Source of the DNA: Thelonectria olida
Taxonomy: Eukaryota > Ascomycota > Sordariomycetes > Hypocreales > Nectriaceae
DNA length: 64,000 nt
NCBI GenBank assembly: GCA_020736575.1
Contig: JAGPYM010000008.1
Location: 992,001 to 1,056,000 of the forward strand
Direction: 5' to 3'
Both the position numbers and the translations under genes were made by a program. Below the pieces are notes generated by a model. The model was not told where the DNA came from, did no database searches, and saw nothing but the letters and a program-made list of their open reading frames with translations. Shown here piece by piece: positions 52,204 to 61,436 of this stretch (positions are counted from its first letter, which is position 1; each line of letters starts with the position of its first letter).

Positions 52204-52794
52204 TCATGCGCGGACCTTCCTCCTCCGATTCGTGCTAGTGGTGCTCACCATCGCCAATATCTCTTCCACACGTCTGTTGTTCTTGCATCTGCGACACTTA
52301 GATGGGCGCTTAGAGTGACGGCAGAGTTTCTTGATATTGCGCTTCGGATTGCACTTCGGATTGCGTCGGGGCTTGAATCGCTTGCCGTTCAGGGAGCTCA
52401 AATGTTCACTGTGATACCACTCTCGCTGCGTTTCTCTGACGCTTTGTGGCCGAATAGTCTTCTGCCAAGGGGGAAGCTCTTCATATGGGATGACGTCGCC
52501 GCTGGGTGTGGTCAGGATGATGGTTGGGATGGGGTCTGCGGGAGCGAGACAAGGTCGAGTTGTCGGATTTTGGTGGGAAACTTGCGGCCAGAGCTTGGCA
52601 AAGAGGCGGCGCAGGACGACGAGTGTCGTGACCTCCCCGGGAGAAGAATCCATCTTGAGCTTGAGATTGAGTCTACCCCGGGTGAGTTGGTATGCCTTGG
52701 CGGCGAAGGACCGGCCCGCAGAGAGAATCTGGCCCATCCTCTTTCTCGCGGTGGAAGCCTTTCTGTTGCGAATTCTCATCCGGAGGATGCACAT
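52204..52794 (-). CDS. Hypothetical basic protein
   Basis: A single frame of 196 residues from ATG 52794-52792. I do not recognise a family. The N terminus is Arg/Lys-rich, the middle reads IPTIILTTPSGDVIPYEELP followed by PWQKTIRPQSVRETQREW, and the end has a Cys/Lys/Arg-rich segment (NPKCNPKRNIKKLC, KRPSKCRRCKNNRR) that could bind zinc or nucleic acid or act as a nuclear signal. A shorter frame lies antisense to it (52315-52821), but its composition is less protein-like. No introns are needed. It may be a lineage-specific gene or a chance frame; the middle segment argues for a real protein. Confidence 0.5.
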   Translation of the reverse strand: MCILRMRIRNRKASTARKRMGQILSAGRSFAAKAYQLTRGRLNLKLKMDSSPGEVTTLVVLRRLFAKLWPQVSHQNPTTRPCLAPADPIPTIILTTPSGDVIPYEELPPWQKTIRPQSVRETQREWYHSEHLSSLNGKRFKPRRNPKCNPKRNIKKLCRHSKRPSKCRRCKNNRRVEEILAMVSTTSTNRRRKVRA

Positions 52795-53349
52795 CTTGCG
52801 AACGACTGGAAGAAGGGATGAATATGACGGGTTTGAAGGTGGATGTTCAGATGTCCATCGAGAATCGCGGTTCGAAGGTAAGGTTTATTACTCGCGATAG
52901 CAGGCTCGTAAAAGGACTTGTTGGGCGGAAAGTTTGCATTCGAAGGTTTGAAGAAGCAGCCTTTGATTTATCGAGGTTCTGCGTCTATTCGTGCTGCTCC
53001 TCGACATGCTGCCGCCTCGCCCTCAGCCAGTAACCTTGCAGCATGGCTGCGCAGCAAACGCGGCCATTGTTCTTCAGAATCAGCTTTATTCTGCACAATT
53101 AACCCCGGTCAAGTGACAACGACAATCAAATCAACTGCCACGATTCGCTAATTTCGATTGGTGGCACCAACCCGGGGACGAAAACCTTCCCGGTGGAAGA
53201 TACCGAAGGCTATCAATGGAGAGCCCGCGAGGCTGGTCATTATTACCCGAATCTCGGTGAGAAGAACCATCAGCTGCTGCAGATTTTGTTGTATTCGCTG
53301 TGAATTTTTCGCTGATTACGCATTAAACTATTACCCAATTCTATTCATG
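52795..53349. other. Intergenic region between basic orphan and gpi1 3' end
   Basis: 555 bases. No gene seen; it would contain the gpi1 3' UTR and the promoter of the orphan on the same strand. Confidence 0.5.
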
Positions 53350-55680
53350 TCATCTTCGGCCAGACCCTGACGCGCCTCTCCGTCCTCCGTTCTGTAGAGG
53401 CGGGATAAACGGCATCGGGAATCGCTTCACTGGTCTCGGCAGCGTGTTCAACGCCTTCCACATCTCCCTTATAGTAGCTCTCCTCGCTGGCAGCATGCTG
53501 TACTGCAGGCTGTATAGGTTCTTTCTATTAATGGGCGGGACAAACATGCCCGTCAATAGGCACAGAAGCACCTTCGGTGATAGGTAGTGCTTCTTAATGC
53601 GGTTGGCCATTTGAAAGTATTGATAAAACATTGCTCGAAACGTCAAAGGAATTGACTATGATCATGTTAGAGCCAGCCCGAGTCTCAGATTCGGCTATGA
53701 CAAACCTTCAAGTAAATAACAGAAGTCGGTGGCTGATTAGAAACATTATGGTTGGATTGCCTTTGAATGTAAGTGTCCCGAAGCTCGAAACGAATGCCAC
53801 CTATTCATCAATTAGTTTGATCATGTCTAAGGCATGGGGGACTGGATCACCTTACCGGGCAGTCTTCTAGGGTCTTTGATTCGAAGCATAAGCGCAAACA
53901 ACGGGAAGTGGTTCAGACAAGACAAGAGCGTGTCGAATCCGGCCTTTAAGGAAATGATGGCCATCCTCGCCACGGCAAAGTTTAGATAAAAGACAGCCAC
54001 AGTCGGTAGCAAGAAGAATAGAACAGTGAACAGAATAGTGCCAACAAGAAGCTGATCCAAATCGTAATCGCAAGAGTCAATACGGTTGCGAAGAACGTTG
54101 TGCTTCTTGCCCCGAAAAAGATGGAAGAGGGATTGGAGGATCGTGAGTTGCCAATGATAGATGCGACCTGAGGCGAGGTAGAAGGAGTAAATGTGGACTG
54201 TCAGCGCCGACAGCATGTCGGAGAACATGGCGATCGGCATGCTCGCGCCCGCAAAGGAGGAGAAGCCTATGAACCAAACCACTTGCGGCAGGGAGGGGGT
54301 GAGAGTCGCGACGCAATCTAATGATGATGTTAGTTGAGTAGGCTTCCGCCAAATCATGTCTAGAACTCACTTGACCAGTAGTCGATGACCCAAAGAAACA
54401 GGTCACCGAGAAACGCTGCCAACTCCCCATTGAGCTTGAGACCAGCAGGCCAACCCATCAACCACGAGATGCTTCTCTGCAATGCCTCGACGGTGTAGGT
54501 ATCCAGAAGATCACTTATCCTCCCTGCTACCCAGTCTGCGTTCTCAATGATGTACGAGCCTATCGCAATGCCAATGATGACATCGTTGGCGACAAGCCAT
54601 AGGCTATTATAAAACCGTATGTAGTCTGGATGGCTGTTTGTGACGCTTGCCCAGTTCCTCTTGCGCTCGCGTAGTGTCATATACTGCATCGGCCAGTAGC
54701 AAAACTGTTGAAGTCGAATTTCAATTTGCTGCGCTGTTGCCGATATGTCCTTCAAAGCGGCATAGCCAGGCTTGGGCCGGAACTCTAGAAAGAGAAGCAG
54801 CACCTCGGCCACGATGCGGTGGCCCATGAGGAAGAGAGCAAAGGCCTTCCTTAGTATCGGGAAGATATACAAGGTAAAGCATGTCCATAGCTGCAAAGCC
54901 ACATAGTTTCTCATAGTTGTTGCGGACTCGACAACTCTCTCAGACACGCTAAGACTGCGTCGAGGTCTTGTCCCGATCATTCCAACATTCTTCTGCAGAG
55001 TCTGCTCCAATTCCCATGACCAGTTAACCTGATTAACGATTTTCAGCAGAGCTTTATCACGAGCAGAGGGAACTCGCTTGAAGATTGTGTGCTGCTTCAG
55101 CTTCTCGACGAGCTTCCCTTTTTCCTCTTTTGACTGCTTCTCGTGAAGCTCCTCTTCGCCTTCTAGAGCCCGAGCATCTCCCAGCGACGGACTATCATGT
55201 CCAAGAGCTAGCGCGATAGGGTTGAGTGAAATGTATTGCATCCCCTGAGGTCGTGGCCGGTCGTAGAGGATGAGTTGCACGCTGGCCGCCTTGGCGCATG
55301 TTATTCTCGGGACGCCTCGCTGGTTGGGTCCATTTGTAGCACAAAACCATGACGGATCCGCGGCGCTCGGGTCGGCATTGGAGAGGCCAAGGACGTGCAT
55401 GGAAGAGCTGCCACACATTTCGTAGATTCGGTTCGGGGGATGGGGTTGGTTGCGGAAGAAGGTACCGGCTTTGAGATGGGATTCCGCGTTACGAGCCTAA
55501 CAATGGTTAGCAGAAGCTTGTCATCTCTAGAGACTCGTCACAAACATCGACATCGTCCAAGATGGCCACGACAAGAACATCGAGAGTCGAGTTCCGCCAT
55601 CCTACCACGACCCCAGGGCGATCCGACCTTCGAATGTCCGTCGGCCAGAACACTCGCATCAACCCATCATGCTCTACCAT
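53350..55680 (-). CDS. gpi1: GPI N-acetylglucosaminyltransferase subunit Gpi1 (PIG-Q)
   Basis: Five exons (55680-55546, 55496-54371, 54317-53856, 53800-53706, 53655-53350) give 707 residues. Gpi1 is a multi-pass ER subunit of the complex that transfers GlcNAc to phosphatidylinositol, the first step of GPI anchor synthesis. Family features: N terminus DGLMRVFWPTDIRRSDRPGV and VVGWRNSTLDVLVVAIL; RNAESHLKAGTFFRNQPHPP; a central block SWLMGWPAGLKLNGELAAFL and GDLFLWVIDYWS; then VVWFIGFSSFAGASMPIAMF, HLFRGKKHNVLRNRIDSCDY and FFLLPTVAVFYLNFAVARMA; and a C-terminal FYQYFQMANRIKKHYLSPKV block. Several hydrophobic helices are evident. All four introns restore conserved junctions (for example RRLPGGIRFELRD). 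The start is 78-98 bases from the end of the small upstream membrane protein gene on the same strand. Confidence 0.95.
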
Positions 55681-55758
55681 GACAAGCAACAGTCGTATTA
55701 AACGAGCCTCGAGATTAAAAAGAACCCCTCCGGCGCAGCTGCTCCCGGGCAGACAAGC

Positions 55759-56114
55759 TTATTCCAGGTGTTCGTGGATGCTATACTATGGTCAGTCTTG
55801 ACCACCGCATCGAGGTCGAGTCGCAGTCGTACCAAATATGTCTCCTTCAATGTAAATAAAACGGTCGGGGTAAAGATAGCGAGAAAGACAAGGGTTAACC
55901 CAGCGAATGCTTTTGCCGCGCGCGTCTGCAAGAGAAACTTTGTCAGTCGGCTCCCATGTTTTACGATTCGACATGTCTTCGGCGGTCAACTCACAACAAC
56001 ACCGTTTTCCCACGCAAAGATTGCAAGCTCATAGAGGCGAGTTACAAGGTCCCAGCGCGCAGTGATGTAGCCGGCTACAAAGATGGCGAGCGTGAGAATG
56101 GAGAAGGGGTGCAT
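55759..56114 (-). CDS. Small two-membrane-segment protein just upstream of gpi1
   Basis: Three exons (56114-55995, 55925-55833, 55785-55759) give 79 residues. The first intron is clear (GTGAGT...TTGCAG). The second (47 nt, GTACGA donor, CTGAC branch, CATAG acceptor) is inferred; if unspliced, the frame runs to 55698 and gives 115 residues, leaving 17 bases to the gpi1 ATG. Two hydrophobic helices are visible, HPFSILTLAIFVAGYITA and FAGLTLVFLAIFTPTVLFTL, separated by a short amphipathic linker (RLYELAIFAWENGVVTRAAK). I do not recognise the sequence. Size and topology resemble Eri1/PIG-Y or Gpi19/PIG-P-type accessory subunits of the same enzyme that Gpi1 belongs to, which is suggestive but unproven. 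Confidence 0.55.
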
Positions 56115-56823
56115 AGAGCGTTATTCCTCGTAACAGGACATGGACAATGACATGCCAAGATGTTGGAGTCGGAAGGTGGGCTGCAGGCGGGACAGAAAGC
56201 GGGATGTGGTCTTGGGAGGTTGTGGATCGAAGGATCTGTGCGCCGAGGAGAGGACAGCGAGGATGAAGTCGTAGAAGAAGCTGTGATGCCGTATTGTAAT
56301 TCAGAGCGGAGGGGAAAAGAAGGTGACGATTGGTTGTTGGGGAGTCAAAGTGGGAGGCAAAATATGTGGTCTTGACGATAGCAGTGCCAGGTCAATCAAT
56401 CGAGGCAGTCTAGATTGATCTACCCCTGCATCAAGAAGTGCTTGCGTGGATGCATCGTTCGCATTGATCCAATCATGAGTGTTGAGGAGCCTCGTCCAGC
56501 GTCAACAGCGGGAGAAGTGGGGCATCCCGTCCTCCGAACTAAGTGGGCGATCACGTGGAAGCCGTCTGCACAACAATTGGGTTCGTCATGAGTCCGTTTC
56601 AGGGGAGGAGGATACAACAAAATGGAAACTGGCGTGGAATAAAAGGGTAATGGGTTGATTTTGGTGTGTGTATTTAGTGTTGGAGGGGAAATTTTTCTAA
56701 AAATGGTGTGTGCGATTCACCAAAAAGACTCGACTCCGTTTCCCAATGTCAGTCAGTGTTGCACAATGAAGTCTGCCAACTTCACGCTAAACGCCAGAGC
56801 CGCCGAATAAGTGCCATTATCTG
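56115..56823. other. Intergenic region between small membrane protein and mdm35
   Basis: 709 bases on which both neighbours read leftwards. Contains the promoter of the small membrane protein/gpi1 pair and the mdm35 3' UTR. No gene seen. Confidence 0.5.
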
Positions 56824-57308
56824 TTCTGGAAAGTGTCAGGCATGTGGTTTCACTGTTTAAAACGACTTTGACTCACATCGTTTGGGTCCCATGTGCTTCA
56901 GATCATTCTCCTTGTTGTCCTCGCGAGCATCATCGAGAAGCTTGTCGATGCCTCGTTCCTTGAGTGCCGCCTGTGCCGAGACGGTTCGTCAGTACCATAA
57001 TTACAGTCAAGGCTCATTGTCAAGGGGGGTGTGGCTGACATGAAGGCATTTCTGGTAATCTTTGAACAGTTCAGAACACTCTTTGCTGTCCTTTTCCTGT
57101 CCTCTTAGGTATTCTGGACGGTGTCAGCGAACTGTCCTAAGGTGATGCTGGGCGGAGACCATACTCTCGCTGTACCATTTCAAGAAGCACGTATCGTAGC
57201 GTCTATAGTAATTAGCCCAGATGAATCTTTCTGATGGAGAAATTCCAAGTGTTGATATTCGACATACTCCTTGACCTCGTTGCATTCGGGAGCGAGTGAA
57301 GCCGACAT
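56824..57308 (-). CDS. mdm35: Mdm35/TRIAP1-like twin CX9C intermembrane-space protein
   Basis: Exons 57308-57268, 57202-57165, 57113-57040, 56970-56877 and a final two bases 56825-56824 give 82 residues. The sequence reads MSASLAPECNEVKERYDTCF, LKWYSEKYLRG, ECSELFKDYQKCL and ALKERGIDKLLDDAREDNKE, with twin CX9C motifs (C9/C19 and C39/C49, approximate) that form disulfides in the mitochondrial intermembrane space. Mdm35 binds Ups1/Ups2 and lets them shuttle phosphatidic acid and phosphatidylserine between membranes. In the spliced form the last intron (GTGAGT...TTCCAG) splits the stop codon as T/AA; unspliced, the frame would add six residues and stop at 56857. Identification is strong; the exact end is uncertain. 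Confidence 0.88.
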
Positions 57309-57879
57309 GGTGGCGATGATGTCGTTGCAGCTCTGAGAATTCTAGCGCGCTGCGACTCGAAGGAGAAAACGACGCCAAGTCGCCACTCCACCACTCTAAA
57401 TCTGACAACGGTTCTTCAGGTGGCCACGCAAGGTCTTTGTGCTTGAGAAAAGTAGGAATAGGATATCAGTGAAGTATGCGCCTGTCGCGTGTGTGTGTCG
57501 ATTTGGATTTGGTCAACGGAACAAGAATCGATTTAAAAGACCGGGTTGCATGTTGTCGAAAGCACACAACCTTCAGCTGCTTGGTACCTGTAGTTACAGC
57601 ACTGAATGACCTCTCTTGTCATTGGCCGACACCCCAACCTCGTGTGATTGGCCAAATCATCTCCCCCACACTTTGCCGCAGGGATCTTTCCGTTTGCACA
57701 AGCCTCCCGTCCAAGTTCTCGCGTCAGACGCGACATCCAACCACAATCGTCCGTCACTTTGATCTCCCTTGATCTCCCATGCGAATGTCGGCGCCGAGCC
57801 GCACTTGAGCTTTCTCGGGATCATTCTTTCTCTCGATATTGACGTCGATTCTTTCACTTCATTCTTTTCTCCAAAAATC
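57309..57879. other. Divergent promoter region, mdm35/HIRIP3-like
   Basis: 571 bases between two diverging starts, with CT-rich sequence just before the plus-strand gene. A CCAAT-type ATTGGCC occurs twice near 57623 and 57649 in opposite or close orientation. No gene seen. Confidence 0.45.
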
Positions 57880-59356
57880 ATGGCTCCTACAGCCAAAAAG
57901 ATTGAGGAAGCCTTGTTGGACGGAACCAACGAGGTCTTCAGTGCCTCGCCCGAGGACACCACGGTGAATAAAGTCCGACAACATACCGAACAGAAACTCG
58001 GTCTGGAAGATGGTTTTCTGTCAAGCGCCAAATGGAAGGCTAAGAGTAAGACACTCATCAAGGAGAGAGTTGTATGTGTTTCCTCTTCACTCCAGCATCC
58101 TCTCCTGACTAGTTCTCCAGGAAAAGCTTATGGACGGATGGGTCCCGGAGAGCAACGACAAGGCCAAATCCAAGGCACCTTCCAAGCGTCGCTCTTCTGA
58201 AGTTGCATCGCCGGAACCAAAGCGTCAGAAGCGGGCCCCAAAGGCAAAGAAGCCGGCTAAAAAGGTTGAGTCTGACCTGAGTGAGCTTAGTGAGCTCAGC
58301 GAGGACGAAAAGGAAGAACCCCAACCAAAGAAGAAAGCCGGTCGCAAGTCCAAGAAGGTGGAATCAGACTTGAGTGAGCTAAGTGAACTCAGTGAAGCCG
58401 AGGAACCTCAACCGAAGAAGAAGGCTGCCGCCGGTCGCCAGTCAAAGAAGGTGGAGTCTGAGTCGAGTGAGTTGAGTGAGCTCAGTGAGGAGGACAAACC
58501 TAAGCCGGAGAAGAACAAGGTCGCTGCCGGCCGTTCTTCCAAGAAAGTGGAATCAGACGATGACGACGATCTCTCTGATGCGCCGGACAGTGAATCGCCC
58601 GAATCCAAACCAAAGGAGGAGACCAAGGATCATTTAGACGAAGATGTCGACAAGAAAGAAGAGGATGCGGCGAAACCAGCGCCACCAAAAGACGAAAAGA
58701 CTTCGAGTGATGCCAAGTTGCCAGTGATTACTCTCGGCGACGCAGTAGAGGATTCGGACACCGTCATGGCCAAGCCAGTCGTCGATGAAGAAGAAGAGTA
58801 TTCCGACGTCATCGACGAACCCCCAAAACCCAAGCGCAAGAAGAAGGAAAAGAAAGACTCCTCAAGCAAACCAGCCAAAGCTCCAAAGGCTACCAAGAAG
58901 GCATCGGGATCCGATGACCCACAAGAGGCTGAGATAAAGAAACTCCAATCTCACCTCACAAAGTGCGGTATTCGGAAGCTCTGGCACATTGAACTGAAGG
59001 AGTACAAAAACGATCCCCGCGGAAAGATTCGCCATCTTAGGAAGATGCTCTCTGACGTGGGAATGGAAGGTCGCTTCTCCGAAGCTAAAGCCCGCGAGAT
59101 CAAAGAGAATAGAGAACTAATGGCGGAGGCCGAGGCTGCGCAGGAGATGAACGAACTCTGGGGCATGGGCGGTGGTGGCCGCGCGAGCCGGAGCAAGACC
59201 AAGACTACAAAGGCACCGGCAGTTGTAGACAGTGACGCGAGCGGTGATGACGACAAGGACGACAACGACGAGGAAGAGGACAACACTTATGCAGCAAGGC
59301 GCAAAAGAGTACACGCCGAGTTGGCGTTTTTGGGAGATGACAGCGACTCCGAGTAG
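57880..59356 (+). CDS. DEK-C/HIRIP3-like chromatin protein with tandem acidic repeats
   Basis: Two exons (57880-58071, 58121-59356) give 475 residues. Residues 1-70 form a DEK-C-like helical domain (VNKVRQHTEQKLGLEDGFL, AKWKAKSKTLIKERVEKLM). Next is a long Lys/Ser/Glu-rich disordered region with NLS-type clusters and 31-32-residue tandem repeats beginning KKVESDLSELSELSE. The conserved C-terminal block (EIKKLQSHLTKCGIRKLWHI, DPRGKIRHLRKMLSDVGMEG, FSEAKAREIKENRELMAEAE) matches HIRIP3-type proteins, which bind histones and the HIRA chaperone; it ends in an acidic tail. The protein is thus probably a nuclear histone-binding factor. It is convergent with the epimerase gene, 180 bases away. The exact homologue is from memory; the domain order fits well. 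Confidence 0.8.
58259..58588 (+). repeat. Tandem coding repeat, 93/93/96-nt units
   Basis: KKVES-type units start at 58259, 58352, 58445 and 58541. The first three carry SELSELSE and a Lys/Pro spacer; the fourth diverges after KKVESD into an Asp run. Confidence 0.9.
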
Positions 59357-59536
59357 GTCGAGGGAGACAACCAAGCTCTCCGTCGCGCATTGCCATGTTA
59401 TAATGGGTTTCTAGGTTCAGTCTTGATCGGCCACGGCGCATTTCGGCACTTTAGTACTTGTACATTATCACCACTAATGAATGTCCGATGGAACCTGTTT
59501 CAATTTCTGATTTTAGGGGCTGGTCCAGCTCTACAT

Positions 59537-60559
59537 CTAATCCGCCCACGCCTTGTACACAAATCGCGAACCATACGATTCGCCCTTCTTCACGACAACC
59601 ATGTTCTTCCACTCGGGCTCATTGATGGCGTTCACGTAGCGGCCGGGTTCGCAACAGAAGGCGCTCCGGGCTCCTCGGGCGGGCAGACCGGCGACGGCGG
59701 GCACATCAATGTACTTGCCCGTGTAAAACTGGAAGGCGGGCTCGGTGCTGAGGACCTCGAGATGAATGCCCGACTTGGGGTGGTGGGCGGCGAGGTTGAG
59801 CTTCAGGGGCTCGTTGCGGGTATCGATGGGCACCGAGGCAGGGTCTTCGTTGACGATGAAGCAGTTGTCGACGTCGGGCTCCTGGGCTCCGAGGGTGAAA
59901 GGGACGTTGGACTCGATGCCGGCGTAGGGCTCGGGGCCGCCGATGGGGATGCTGCCCTCGTCGAAGGGCAGATTCTGGTTGGTGGGGAGGGTGACGGTGG
60001 TGCCCTCGATGGTGGCGTCGCCGCTGAGGTTGAAGTAGGAGTGGTTGGTCAAGTTGACAACGGTCTCGTCAGCGCCGTCTACCAGCTTGGCCTCGCAGTC
60101 GATGCCGAGAACGACGGCGTCCTTGCCGTCGACCTTTTGCGTGCCGGTCGTGTAAACAATGGTAGCCTCGAGAGTTCCAGGGTAACCCTCCTCGCCATCC
60201 TTGTCGATGAGCTTGAAGGCCACGCTCTCGCCGCCCTCTAGGCCCTCGATGCCGGGGATCTCGCGAAGGCCGACGGGCGTAGGGCCTTCCCAGACACGCT
60301 TTCCCCAGCCTACTGTGCCGCCATGAAGGTGGTTGGGCCCGTTGTTGGCGACAAGGTCGTAGGACTTGCCGTTGAGGTCGTTGATCTTTGCGCCCTTGAT
60401 GCGGTTTGCCCAGCGGCCGATGGTCTCACCAAAGTAGGGCGTGTTGTACTTGACGTAGTCGTCGGCGGTGGGGAAGCCTTGGACGATATTTGTGCCGTTG
60501 ACGACGATGGACTGGATGATGGCGCCGAGAGGCAGGAACGTGAAGGAGGAGTCGGTCAT
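59537..60559 (-). CDS. Aldose 1-epimerase (galactose mutarotase)
   Basis: A single exon of 340 residues. The start is the first ATG of the frame (60559), just before SFTFLPLGAIIQSIVVNGTN. It catalyses interconversion of alpha and beta anomers of aldoses such as galactose and glucose in the cytosol, feeding the Leloir pathway. Motifs: YFGETIGRWANRIKGAKI, NNGPNHLHGGTVGWGKRVW with one catalytic His, VNLTNHSYFNLSGD with the acid His, a substrate Asp in EPDVDNCF, FQFYTGKYIDVP, and FCCEPGRYVNAINEP with the catalytic Glu. Length and motifs are complete; no signal peptide. The gene is strongly GC-biased at third positions, suggesting good expression. It is convergent with the HIRIP3-like gene. Confidence 0.95.
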   Translation of the reverse strand: MTDSSFTFLPLGAIIQSIVVNGTNIVQGFPTADDYVKYNTPYFGETIGRWANRIKGAKINDLNGKSYDLVANNGPNHLHGGTVGWGKRVWEGPTPVGLREIPGIEGLEGGESVAFKLIDKDGEEGYPGTLEATIVYTTGTQKVDGKDAVVLGIDCEAKLVDGADETVVNLTNHSYFNLSGDATIEGTTVTLPTNQNLPFDEGSIPIGGPEPYAGIESNVPFTLGAQEPDVDNCFIVNEDPASVPIDTRNEPLKLNLAAHHPKSGIHLEVLSTEPAFQFYTGKYIDVPAVAGLPARGARSAFCCEPGRYVNAINEPEWKNMVVVKKGESYGSRFVYKAWAD

Positions 60560-61436
60560 TGTGAGAAATGTGTGCTGTGGATGAAACGAGGTGAGGTGAG
60601 TTGAGTGACGTCGGTGAGTGAGGCGGGGTGGTTTTGTCTTGAGGGATGGATCGACACGTGTAAATGCGATTTCCTGTTTCACAGCACAACTGGGCAGGTA
60701 CGATAGTGTTCAAAGTGACGCACGCGAATTAAATAGACGACATAAAAGACAGAATAAAATAACAACTTTGCAACATTTGGCGGCGACTCGGTGAGGTTTT
60801 ATTAACCGTCTCTCATGCTCTGGCGGGGGCAGAGGATAAATGTCATGATGGAGTTATGGGGGGGATCCATTCATGACTTCAGGCTAATTGCAACGAGAGA
60901 GATCTGGCATGGATTTCCCTTCAACCACGTTGCTACAGGGGGTATTCTAGTTTGTTAAATAGCAGTAGATTTCTACATGCCCACCAACAATAGTACGATG
61001 TCTGACACCAGCTCAGCGACAAGTGACGGCAGGACCTGTTGTGGGGGGGCGGATGGCGGGGTTCAGTCATGATGGGCTGGCAAGCTGGCGGAGCTTGAGT
61101 GGTGCGGCTGCCGGTGAGAAGGGGAGCTTGCAGGGATGCATCATGAGGGGCATCTATAGCATGTAACTGTAGTCTGCTGAGCTTGGTTGTATAAAATGTT
61201 CTGTAAGGGCAAGGCTACCCTTCGGACCAACAGCCACAAAGAGGCCCCTTGAAGCAGAGGAACCTCGCAACAAACTCCGACCAGCGTAGATTCAAAGGTG
61301 GCCATAGTAGCAGACCAAGTCATGTGTATGTTCAGACTCGGCCAATAAAACCTTTTCATTCGCAACAGAGTGGTATCTCAAAATATCAAAGCAACGTCCA
61401 AACAATCCTTCTCCAAGTGCCGCCCAGTGCCCTATA
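60560..61436. other. Intergenic region between epimerase start and ferric reductase stop
   Basis: 877 bases; both neighbours are on the minus strand. Holds the epimerase promoter and the reductase 3' UTR. No gene or repeat seen. Confidence 0.5.

Noticed and set aside
52315..52821. 168-codon plus-strand frame opposite the basic orphan
   Set aside because: Less protein-like than the antisense frame and no domain; the minus-strand frame was preferred, with modest confidence.
59390..60241. 283-codon plus-strand frame antisense to the epimerase
   Set aside because: Caused by third-position GC bias of the epimerase gene; Gly/Val/Asp-rich with no domain.
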